In this document: in pieces, positions 33,751 to 46,400 of the stretch
How the letters are laid out: every line of letters begins with the position of its first letter
How positions within the stretch are numbered: position 1 is the first letter of the stretch
Program-made: the position numbers and the translations under genes
Notes under the pieces: model-generated
Database searches by the model: none
Seen by the model: the letters and a program-made list of their open reading frames with translations, nothing else
What the model was told of the DNA's origin: nothing
Source of the DNA: Aphrocallistes beatrix
Taxonomy: Eukaryota > Porifera > Hexactinellida > Sceptrulophora > Aphrocallistidae
Assembly: GCA_963281255.1 (NCBI GenBank)
Contig: OY725488.1
Span: forward strand, 8,963,524 to 9,027,523
Reading direction: 5' to 3'
Length of the DNA stretch: 64,000 bases

Positions 33751-34408
33751 ACTTTCGTAGGACACAGGCCATGTAGACATAGGAAGCATTGGCAGAGATC
33801 TAACCAAGTCACAAATTTAAAGATTTGGAACGAATTGTAAAATTATTTCACTGAATGCAGTTCAGCAAAATATTTGAGGCGAAATTAAATCATATCAGAA
33901 TCTTAAAATATTATTTAAAATTGTCTGTAGTAGTAAATTGACTATGAATTATTTCAGACTGGAAATGCTGTTCATTTTCATCAATTTCTTACATAAAGTA
34001 TAAACTGTACTGATGTATTTCTTAATATTATGGTTTAAGGGAGGAATTATGACCGGCGGGCCGGTTACCAACACTCATTTAGAACTGTACACCTATATTA
34101 TATGAACATCTATGCTTCAAACAATATTATAGGAAGTACACTAACATATGTATGTATGACATATTAATGATTGTGCTACAAATGTAGGCAAATGAAATAA
34201 CAAAAAAATAGTCAAACCTCAAAACTCAAAAGTAAGAAGTCAACCGACTATGTGAACTGAGCCGCTATACAAACGCAAGGACCCATTGAAATATACAACA
34301 TTATACAGTATGCTGTGTGCCTATGTAATGAATCCTAATTAAAAAGAACTAAGTTAAGAAGAGGAGACAGAGTGGAAAAGTGGGGTCGGAGAGGTGTCTT
34401 GATTTAGA

Positions 34409-37400
34409 TTAGTTGACTGTACTCCAGACTGGAGAATTCTGCTCTCGGTTAATCGCATCGATTGCTTGAGAGCGGAACTCTTCGATAGATGAGCCTTCCA
34501 ATTTGACTAAAAGAGGAGAAATCGTGTATAGAAAAAGTCCATTCTTGCCAACTATTTTTGCGGGACATCCCGCTTTTTCGGACATATGTTGAAATTAATG
34601 TCCCGCGAAATGTTCCAAAAAGTGGAATTGCCCGCTTTTCAGTGTAGAGGACTAATACAAGATAGAATGTCCAACTAAATAGCTCAAAGTCCCGCTTTTT
34701 CCTTGCAGAGGTTGGCATGTATGAAAGTCACACATAAAATAATGAGGATACTTATACAGCGAACATCGGAATCACCGATTATTGGCGGAATACCGATGTG
34801 ACCAATAGGAAGTATTACCAATGTTGTATATAAGTATTTTCTAAAATAATTTCGCTCCATTACTTACCAAATTCATGTGAATGCGACACATCCTCTGTAG
34901 GTGCAGAATCAGGGAAGAAGGATTGCGGGGCTCTACTCGGCAAGCTAGAATTCAGAATTCAATACCAATAATCCCGTCTATCCACAGAAGAATGGACGCA
35001 CTAGACCGGCGGAAACAGCTGTGAGGGGTCAGACCCTCGCGGGGTTTTAATTTTACTCCAAAAGTGATCAAAGGCCACGGCCAGATTGGCCTAACCGCCA
35101 GTTCTCCCTCTAAGCTTTTCGGCGGTAAATCGCCGAAAAAATGGCGCCCCCGGAGGAGTCATGGCCGATTTTTAAAGGAAATCAGGAAAAGCCGGATTTT
35201 AAGAGCCCAAGAAAATTCCTAATCATAATATATGCATTTACATATAATAATACATTATAGACCTCTGAAATGCAGCTCTAGCACATACTTCCAACAGTCT
35301 CGTATCTAGGTGATCTACCTGTCTGTACTATACGGTGTGTCTAACATTATAGACTTAGCTATTATATCGCTAAATTAAAAGCCATCGCCGATTCTTAGAG
35401 AGAGCACTGCTAACCCTTCCGCCGGCCTCATAACCAACTTACACAGACCTCGGGTCGCACATGATGACGATGGGGTGGAGGTGTGAGAGCTCTGCCAGCT
35501 CCTTCCTCCCCTGCGCCACAATCACTGGGTGTGTGCGCTGCATATTAGTAAATATAAACAATGATTCACACTCAATTAATTGAAAATAACAACAACAACA
35601 ACAACAACAACAATTGTTTCTCACCTTTTGAAGACTCTTTTGGAAATGTTCTAAACAGAAGTATTAGATTTACTGTTAATTTGTATTCAAATTCGTGAGA
35701 TTCTATCGTGGGTTTACCTTCACTCTTGAAGTGTGAGAATTTGTCTCTGTGCTGCTCAAGGAGTTTCTCTTTCAAGTCTGCTGCGAGCTGACCTACTAGC
35801 ACCACGGGACGAGCCTTCGGCGCTACAAATAAGACATTTCTCAAATATTAAAACGATATAGGACTTTGTTTGTTTGTTCGAATTGATTAAGTCGTAGAGA
35901 TATTAAAATTGGCATGTAGGTGTCAAATGTTGAAGATTTAACCCTTAAATTACCTGGAGTCATTTATATTTATAGCAAAGACCCCACACTTCTAAGGTTT
36001 CCCGCCCAAAATGACAACCGGAAATGAGTTAGCAAAAATCTAGCGCCATTTAAGGGATAATTATTAAGCAAAATTTTCACACCTCTGCAAAAAACAACAA
36101 ACAAATTTTCACACCTTTTCTATACATTATATATGGCTTAAGTTAATTAACTCTCACAATAGCAAATATTATCGACAATATCGTTATCAATTGTACTGCA
36201 AAGAATAACTTATACAATATGCTAATTCTTTTATAGAGTATTGTATAAGAACTAAAATGATGTGTGTATTTTCACACCTTTATATACATGTTTTCACACC
36301 TTCAAATATAAGTTTGCTAGAGACTAGCTTTCAAGGCATAACACACAGCGTCCGTAGGCGGTACAGCACAAGCAAGCGAAGCGCGTTTGTAATAGTAATG
36401 ATTTCAGTTAGAATCAAAGTGTCCAATCTAAATCTAACTCTACCTTTGATCTTGTTGAGGAAGACGAAATGAGGCATAGTTCCGTCGATGATTTCATACT
36501 GCATCTTCCGCACTCTGTAGAATGGAATATACATCATTAATCTGTCAATAGGACAAGGAGGGTCTGTGAATAAATACCTGTCAGGATTGGGGATCTCCAT
36601 CAGACCAATCTCCCTCCCTTGGTCCCCTATCTTCCACGCACGCCAACTTTCGGGAGTGTAGAGAGAGTTCACAACGTGCCAGATCCCCTGCTCTAGTAGT
36701 GCACCGATGAAGAAGTTGGTTCTTTACAGGAGATAGCACAGAATCATATGAGATTAGGAATAATTCAGTAAGCATACTTGCCAACCATCCCTGGGATTCT
36801 ACACTGAATCCAGGGATTTTGAGTCAATTTAAGTGACTATTTATGTCTAATAAGGATGGGAAATGTTAATAATTTGCTTCTAGAATCGCAAGAACATTCC
36901 AGAATTTAATTATTAATGAATAATAGTGTAAAATGATTAGTTTCTATGGATTATCTTTAAAAATCCAGGTAATTTCTAATGGGGTTGGCGGGTATGAGTA
37001 AGGCTGATTAATAGAAAGCAGCATTGCACAACGTTTCCTTGCTAAAGAGAATATCATTGTATTACAGCAAAATTAGCAGTCACAATCTCTACTGGTCTGA
37101 TACTATCCTGTGATAGCTGTACCCATGTATTCTATTCGTATAGTAATTAATGATGAGCTGTTACCTCACATAGAATGAATCCCAGCTGTCAATCTGTGAT
37201 AACGCTTTTGAATAACCTGAAACAAATCGTATTGTTAGAACGGAAAGTAAACTACAGTCGACTCCACTTAATAGGACCACCGGTTAATCGGGCTAGTTTT
37301 GGCAGGACCGGAATAGTTCCCGGATTAATTAATCGGGTTAAGTGGTCCTATTAAATGGAGTCAACTGTATGTACGTACATCGCATATATAAACATATCTC

Positions 37401-40400
37401 CAATAATTACTTACGGAATTTGTTTTCTGAAACTGTGAGATCAAATGATACGTTTGGAGGGAGAGAAGTGATCTTTTTTTGAGCTTCGAATCCGTTCAAA
37501 GATTGAAAACTTTCTCCATTCAACTAAAAAAGAATCGGTGGGCTGATTTTGTAAACAAACCATAAAACTACCTCAAGTTCTGATTGCGTAGAGATAATCA
37601 CAACAAATATCATGCAAGTATTTAAATAATTGAATATACAATGGTGGATGATCTCAACTGCTACTAAGAAGCAAACATCATAATGAACTTCCACTGCTAG
37701 TTCCAATTGACCTGCTTCATCAATTAGCTGGGTTAGTTAGTTTCATCAGAGCGATCGGAGCATTGCAACATCTCGTATGCGGTGGAAATATATTCTATTT
37801 TATGTATATCACGAAATACATGCGCTACAGCTGCACTCTTTTGTTATTACAATAAAGTAACAACCTCATGGATGTCTTACACATCTGTTAAAATGTTAAT
37901 TTGGACTTGTTGTTCTAGAACCGAAGGGCGATTAGTGACTGTGAAATATTCAAAGACAATGTACTTACTATCCGCAAGTTTTGGTACGAATAAATAGAAT
38001 TTCGACCACAATTTCTTGTCGTACTAGTTGAGATGATCAGAGCAGATTCATTAAAAAGTGCAGTTTTACAAAAAAGTAAAGTTCACCCACAAAAATGGAA
38101 AATAATAAATAATATGGAGGCACTGCTGTTTACTACAAATCACAATTATGGACCTGTGTCCCTGTATGGAGGCAAAACAATGTGAACTTATGCGCTTGAA
38201 ACATTAAACATTCAAAACAGGTGTATTCTAATAACGTTAATAAGAGAATGAGCACTCACTGAGAAGATCTGGTCCCCCAGGCCCAGCTGATGCTTGATGG
38301 CATTCTCAACTGAGTGCACAAAGATGCCAGTCTCGCTCCCACCCACGATTGTGAAGCTGGACTCTTCACTTTTGACAATCCTCACTTCACGAGATTCCGA
38401 GCTGGAATGAAACGGAACGTAAAACTTGACAAATCAGACAAACCGTTTTTAAACCAGCGTCTATTAATAAACAGATTAGAGAGTAAGAGATTTTGTATTG
38501 ATCGTTTGTATAGAGACAATTTGAAATAACTCACTTATACCAGTGGTTTCCAACCTATGACGCATTCCCCAAAAAGGGAACACTTTAAGTCAACACAATA
38601 CTTCCCTACCAACAGGAGTACCCAACTATGAGGAAACTTGGTTCAGAGACAATAATATCGCTTTATTGGGCCGCGGCAGAGGCAGGATACCACTGTTCAT
38701 ATAGTTTTATCATAAATTTATAATAATACAAAATATGCAAAGAAAACAAGCGATCCATAATGTGTACAATTATTGGTCATGAATAACAAATCCGTTATTT
38801 GGGTGAGGACTCACACTTTCTGCAAATCCGACTGTACGGGTTCTAGTGTGAGAGTGGCATCGAACTCCTCTCCTCTGGCGGTCAGGACGATGGGTTTCCC
38901 GCTCAGTCTGAGATTGTCCATCTCCTGGTTGATCAGTTCGATCGCTTCGCTCTCCAGCATTCTGTCTGTCTTGTGGGAGTTGATCGAGTTGATGCTTCCC
39001 AGGGGGCATTTCCGGGAGTATTTGGGACCGGACAAAAGGGTTATTTCTCCCGTGATCACATCTCCGCTGTCGCGAGAAAGAGAAGTTTCAAAGCTGGGCC
39101 CGTACCCAGAATCTCCGAGGTTTTTGGAGCTGCTAGCATGTGCAACTATTGAATAGAAATATAAGTTAAAATACAGCAAACTTAGCAGTGGCGAAAAAGA
39201 GATTATAAAATTTACGTTTTGGAGTGGTTTGGCCGCGTTCATAACTGTCGTCTACGCTCTCCTTTTTGGCGATCGGCTCTGGCGGACTCTTCTGAGTGGT
39301 CAACGGTTTCTTCGGGACCTCTTCGCTGGCAGATTTTGATAAGGGAGGAGAGGACTGCTTAGTTTGTGGAGGCGAAGATTGGGTCTGGGAAGGCTCCATC
39401 AATTTAGTCAGGTAGCTCATAATGGACTGTGTAGTTTCTAAAAGATGGATATTCTTAAAAAAATGGTCTATCGAGAAAACACACTCTGTCTCTACAGAAA
39501 ATTCCTAGCACTCACCAATGGGCACGGAGCCTCCACGGTTGATTAGCTCGAGAGGGTCTCCTTTGGGGTAGAAGGTAGACTTTGGTTCATGCTTGGTTGT
39601 CTCACATTCTCCTTCATCAGTCTCGTCGTTATGAACTCCATTGGTACGTTCAAATCTAGGAAAGCAGTATAATCATCAGACAGTGTTAGTGGAGGATTGA
39701 AACCATTCACAAGCTATACTTCCAGTTACGCAATCTTAGTGCAGCTAGTTCTATGTAACAGAACTGAACTGTAGTGTAGTGGAACCGTCACTGCAACTGA
39801 ATGGACATTCGTAGGCATTTATTAGATATGAAATAAGGAATCCAGTATGTAGGCTGCGGTATGTATGGCATTCTCAGCAGTAACGGTGAAGAAATGATAA
39901 CAATAATTCACTCACTGTTTTCGCACGAGACTGAGACAGACGGAGATCTTGTGGTGTCCGAACTTCTGAGCGTAGTCCTCGGCCAGGAGTCCGGCGGGGG
40001 ACGGGATGAGGAGGAGGTTGTGGCTGGTCCGCGGCTGGAGCAGGACGTAGAGGAGAGGCTCGATGCCTAGCCCGGCTGCCAGCACTAGCATCTTGTACAT
40101 CGGATTGTACCCTGCGAGAATAAATAATAAAAGTCAGGAATGAATAGGAGAGGGAGAGAGGAAGGAAGGAATTGGAAACTTACCAGGATGGTTGTAGAAC
40201 TGGCTGGGGCCCTGTTGCTGCTGCTGTGAAGAGTGGAACTGAGAAAAGTCCCCGGTGATGCTCTTGTAATGCTCGTTGCTAACAAGATTGCTCGTGAGGC
40301 CCTTCAACACTTCGATGGTGTACGGACTGTAGTTCGAGTCAGTGTAGGTGAACTCTGCCGAGGCAATCTTCGCACGCGACTCGGCAAGAATTACGTATAT

Positions 40401-43400
40401 CCGCAGCGTCTCACTGCGGATATGAGCCGGGATCTGTGTGAACAGCGCGTAGCCCATGTCCTGCGTGATGGGGACGAGATGTGGCTCTACGGCTGAGTCG
40501 AAGTAGAGGAATTTCTCTCCTTGAGGGACAGAGTTGTTGTCTTGATGTGAAAATACGATACAGAGGTCACCGCCACCCTGCAAACAAAGAATCGTTAAAT
40601 ATAAATTATATTTATTTTTAAATTTTTATTTCGAATAGAAACGGCTAAGTTACCTGGATCGGACTGTGTACTGGAGTGATGCGGATATCTACAGGGTTTG
40701 AGAGTTGAGATGAATTTATGATTTTAAAAGTCTGAAATTCGGGTTGAATATTTTTTCTCGAAAGAGGTGGTCGCTCCAATTGCCATTTGTGGTTGTTAAC
40801 GTTGTTATGAATTTCTGAATTCATTATGTTTGAGAGTTGATGGTAAGTGAGTTTACTGCTCTTCCTCTATTAGTCTCTTTTATACAGAGAAATAGGAACT
40901 ATCCACTGATTAGCATGGAAAGCTAGGTCACCTAAGTTCTCTATGAAGTTATAATGAAACCTACATTGCTATGTATTGCGATACAGAACTTATCTTGCCT
41001 AGATTCAGAATGAATAGGATAGCATATATTTAGTTCTAAATAGAACAATGCAGATTGTAAGATCTAATAAACTATTTTATTTCAGACCTAGCTACTTCCC
41101 ATTACGTAAAGTATTTCATCGCTGTTACACAATGATGAATGTAATTAATAATTATTATTTCAAATAGGAGAATTAGGTTTTGAAAGTGGAAGCATGTTTG
41201 CAAATGGCAGCTGAAATATTGGAACCTTAAAGTTGTTTGGTAAGAAATAAGAAAAATCGGAGATGGGAACTAACTAACCATAGTAATCTGTGATCAAAAC
41301 GTGAGTTTGGTCTGGGATCTGAAAAGGAGCATGAATTTAAATTGAGTATTTATTCAAATAAACGCATCAACTCGATATAATGAATACCTGCTGCGGAATC
41401 ACGTGCTCTACTTCCTTCTGGTCGAGCAGAGGACTGTCAATGTGAGACATGGGACCTGAAAGAAGTTGGAATGTTATGGCGTATGATGACAGATAATAAC
41501 TGTCGCCTAATACATTACCAATACGGAATAGGTCTCTAGCTTGGTTGACTAATTCATTGAAAGATGATGAAGAATTATGAATTATTCAATTAATGAATTA
41601 TTCAAAAGCTCAAACATTAGTGCAGATTCTATGCCCAAAAGTGTTTGAAAGGTTGCTCATGTTATATATCTCTAACATTGCTCAGTCCCTAAGCGAAATA
41701 TCAAATATTTTTTTCAGTATTTTAGTTTCAAATTTTGAGTAATTCATTGATAATTCATGAATTAGTCACTTAGGTCTCTAGACGTAATAGAACATTAAAC
41801 ATTAATAGATCTGCATAATGTTCAGACCATCGGTGTGAAGCTATTCGGATTAGCGAGGTATTACAAAAATGTGAGATACAGGTGATTCCGCTTAATCGGG
41901 ACACTTTGGTCCCGGATATTTTGTCCCGATTAGGCGGAGTTCCAAATCAACCGATGAAATTTAGTATTAGCTTCTATGCATGGGAACCATTCCGTTCCTG
42001 GAGACTTGTCTCGATTAATTAAACCCGGAAAAACTTAGAATTATGCTTACTCATTTCCGGTTTAACCCATTTTGGACGGGGACGCCATAGAAAATTGGGG
42101 TCATTACTATAAATAGAAATGAACCCAAGTTGTCCCGGGTTTAATAACCGGTGTTCCAACTAAGCTGAGTTGACTGGACTATAAGATAACAGCTAGGTTC
42201 TAACTGAGAACAAACTCACTTCTGTGCGTGAAAGAAGAACCAGGTCCAGAGTATATGTTGCTAGAGATGTTACTAGCGTTCTCCTCGAAAGGATGGACAT
42301 TGGGAGAGGGAGCCAAATTGAGATCCGAACCTGGAGATGGTTTGCAGGGGATATCCACATACTCGTCATTCTCGAGTTGAGTGTATGCCTGGTTGGACGT
42401 CTCCGGATCAACCTGAGAATAGTAGGAAGTCGAATCTCCGCTGAATCTAGTACCGGGGACTACTTGGTCCTAGGGATGCATACACCGAATTGACTAGAGC
42501 ACTTGAGGGGAATATCTGTGAGTGGCAGCGAACTCACCGACTCTCGCACTGTGTAGATTGTCGGCGGATTGCTCGGTATCATGTTGAGTCCGTTTTCTAA
42601 TCGGATAGCATAAAATATTTCGTACTAATTTGGAACTGAAACATATATTGAACTTACGCTGAACTGGGTGAATACACTCTTGTTGCTAGAGAATAGAGAA
42701 TATGGAAAATGCTTACTTGAACTATCTGGGCCAATATGCAAATATTAGAAATTATGAATTTATAAGCCACATCATTAAAATGGATTAAATAATGCAAAAC
42801 TTAAATAATGCAAAACTTGAACCAAAACTGAAGTATCAAATGGTCTAATATTCATGTTGCGTTACGGCAATGAAATCATTCGCAGAATCACAGGAAATGA
42901 AAATAAATTCCGAATCATAGACGTAGAGGTATATTATTCGAAAAGTTATGGTTAATTTGCAAAATGAATTCCAAATTTTTCGAGACGACACAAATGAGAA
43001 TTATACCTGGAACAAGTTCTGTTGTTGAATGATCTGTCCCGGGTGCATTTGGTGAGGAATTGCCCGCGGGAATATTTTTATAGGCGCCATTTGCTGCGGT
43101 TGGTGGTACTGCTGAATATTGAGCTCTCGATCTACACGAAAAGTTATTGACTGAAGGTTCAAATATTTTGAATGCAATAAATATATTTACCTCTCTTGAG
43201 AGGTGTGAAGGCATTATTAGCATCGAAAATCTGATTCTAAGTGAGAAAAAGATACAACCTAATTGAGAACATTGTAGCACTAATAATTATTAATAAACTT
43301 ACATTATTGGGGTGAATAGCTAGAATAAAAAGAAATCAATTAAGATTGTTCACTCTTATCAGTTCATTTTCGTAATAACATTTAGTTAGTTTCGATTACT

Positions 43401-46400
43401 GGCAATGGTATCACCAATTGCAGGCCCGAGCAAATGGAAGTATCTTCCAGGAGTTCTTATCAATTAAAATTCCGATACGTGCAAGTTTCATATTTCAAAA
43501 CAGAACTAAATCTGCTTTGTTCTGATTGGTTGGATTATTATATTAATTAAACCGGATTTGTGTAGTAAAGTTGATTTCATATCCTAGGTGACAAAAATCC
43601 ATTTTTACGGAGTCACGATTATTAATAAAACAATGCTCACACAGGCCTGGCAAAAACGTCAACTTTTATTTCATTATAATTGTATTAAATGCATTCAGAC
43701 GTATAATAATGATCGGCGTAGAGAACTTACAGAACGGAACTGAAGAATTGACGATATGTTGCTGCTAGAAATGAAAAGTAAATGTGTATAAACTGCTCTG
43801 GAATTGTGTCACAGATATAATAGCCAATAGATTCTCCGTGGATGCTAGATCGGATTTACCACATTCCAAGTAAATATATCACACACTTCATCACATTCAG
43901 GGATTTTTAGACCTAGTTCCGAATAATATTCCAACATTCTTATCAGGCAATGAAATGTGGTATCCGCCAGAATATTTGACAACCTTAATGGTATATTCTC
44001 TAATTCTTAAAAATATCTGATTTTTGGAAGGACTTCGGCCATCGTTTCATTTTATCTAGCCCACTCTAGTCTAAATAACCATAACTCTACCACAGTTCTA
44101 ATATTAGTGTAATGTACCTGGAATGGATGGTGGTATTGCTCTAGAATAGTAGGGTTGGAGTTTGGGTAATGAGAACATAGCTAGAAAGTAGGTTATAACA
44201 AGGTTAAGTATGTATTCCTATTACGATGTGAGAGAACCGTGTTTAAACATAGGAAAGAGAGAGTTGTCAGAAAAATGCAAGTGGTAAAGTTCAATAGTGC
44301 TATTTTAACCCACAACCGAAAAAAGAGTAGGTCCACAGGCGTTAGAATGGCCCCGGGGAAGTGACTAGTAGGATGCGATATGGTGTTAAATCCCTGGATT
44401 CTAATTGGCTAATACCTCCTGTGAAAAGGTGTGAAAATTTTAAAAAAGTTGTACCCAGATGCATATTTCCACCGTATAAGGTATTAATATATGGTCCAAA
44501 TTTTGTTCAATTTGGTCCAATAGATTTTCAAGGAACGAGCAGACGGACATAGATGCTACACAGTTCATGTCATAAGTCAGAAAAACCGCTAATAAACTTA
44601 AGTTATCAGCGCAAATATGAAACACCAAAGTATCCATATTCAAAAAGTATCAATTTAAAAGTAAATTCCAGAGAAATCATTGGCTGTAACGTTATTCTGT
44701 CGATTACATTGTTTTTGGGTTATCTAACAATAATATTTTTGCAAATATTTATAGAAAATATATTGCATCAAACATTAATTCATTAATTAATGGTGCAATT
44801 ATTCTGTACTATTCAAAGTTCAAAACAATAAATATTTCTTGGGAAATACAATAAATATTTCGTGGGAAAGAATCGTTTGCACAACATGTTTCGTACCATC
44901 GGAATGTGAAGTTGATTTAGTAAAAAATTATCTAATTTGCGTTCCAAAAAATCAAGAAGTAAACGCGGTTTTTATGGTTTGAGAGTTTCATGATAGACAA
45001 TTAGTTCTACAAATATATTCCGAATAAGAGTTCGTTTCAGTAGATAACAAAATTCGTTCTAACATTCCATAAATTAATTGGTTGTTGGTAGATTGCATAG
45101 TGTGATTTCAATACGCAATTTCCCCAGCAAACACGAAAGAGTTGTCTAGCTACAACAGTTACGCAGATAAGTAGGAGAATGAAGAAACTGAACTTGAATA
45201 GGAACTAATTTCCACGGGTTCAGTTAAGTAGGCTGAAATAGTCAAAGAGTAATTGTTACTAACACCCAAGCTTTGAGTATATAAAAAGATATCAGCGAAA
45301 CTCACAAGAGGAATTGGGGGAGTCCGAGGATTCTTCACAAACTTGAATACCTCTAGGAGAGAGACGATAATTCAACATTTGCAACAAGCATGAAGGTCTG
45401 AATGAGAATAACACAAACCATCACACAACTCTCTGGGGGCTTCAAACACTCGCGTTTTGTACAACGTCCCTTCTTTGATGCTCATGTGCTTCACTTCTTG
45501 AAGGTTCGGGAAAGCTTTAGAAAGACCCTATGGGGAAAAGGTAATACACTCCAACGCCATGATTAGGAATAGATCTAGATCTAGGTGTGGTGTACTATGT
45601 GGTGATTTTAGACATCCCTTGTATTGAACACTAGGGATCTCTTCAATCATACTTATTCGATTGAATTATATTTAGAAGCTCGTTATAATACAACGCCCAC
45701 TTCGAATAAGGCCGGTAAAACAAACACGCACACCCAAAATTGATATGTATGTTAAACTAATTTTGAATATTGCAAAATTTTGAAATTCAGAAAACAATAT
45801 GGAGAGCCAGCGTACGAAAATCAGAAGTCGAATCGAATACATTTATTTCAAACTTATTCGAAGTGAATCTAATTAGGCTGCAGTAGTATTGAATTGAAAC
45901 ATTGTACTGGAACGAATGAATGAATTCCAATTCTTCGGATTATATTTTTAGAACTTCGTTTTCACATCCAGCGTGATATACAAATCTTCACTTGTGACGT
46001 AACGAACTTAAGCGGCGTAAATCAAATCAAAATCAAATAAAATTTCTCGCGGATAGAATAACGTTGTTCAACACATTATCTAATAATGTTATAGACAAGA
46101 ACATGAGAGAAATTATTTCGAAAATTACGCCATTATTGACGAATCAAATTCCGATGACTGGAATACTTAGTCATACTACATGCTGATATTATAACATCAC
46201 AGACATCTCGGATACGAGCAATTCATTGTATTTCGGCTAAATATTTTAAAAATATTTATAAATATATCATCCAACATACCTTTTTGAATATACTGGTGGC
46301 GTCCATCTCTTCTGAAGTTCGCTCCTTCTCGGAATACCAGATCCGAGCTAAGGTTTGCCAGTCACGAATCTCGAATTTCCCGCGTTTTGGTTCCAGCCAT

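Larger units (their letters stand above)
34409..38401 (-). other. PDZ-SH3-GUK scaffold module of the fusion
   Basis: Exons 22-31. PDZ: FTIVGGSETGIFVHSVE and LGLGDQIFSLNGESFQSL. SH3: DSFYVRTNFFIGAL, then WHVVNSLYTPESWRAWKIG. GUK-like: ARPVVLVGQLAADLKEKLL, LHPIVIMCDPRS, ending SPVWSTVN. No GxxGxGK ATP-binding loop remains, so it is a binding domain as in ZO and CARMA proteins. A preceding stretch (about residues 795-870, with GKPIVLTARG) could be a degenerate second PDZ. Confidence 0.75.

Noticed and set aside
34869-34895. A shorter exon 30 from the inner 'cacctacag'
   Set aside because: It gives an immediate stop; the outer acceptor at 34945 keeps the frame to the terminal exon.
42470-42485. 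An earlier acceptor for exon 13
   Set aside because: Starting there puts a stop codon in frame; the acceptor giving a start at 42469 does not.
44118-44140. A 23-nt version of exon 6 using the inner AG
   Set aside because: It creates an in-frame stop with exon 5; the 63-nt version using the outer AG (44180) keeps both frames open.
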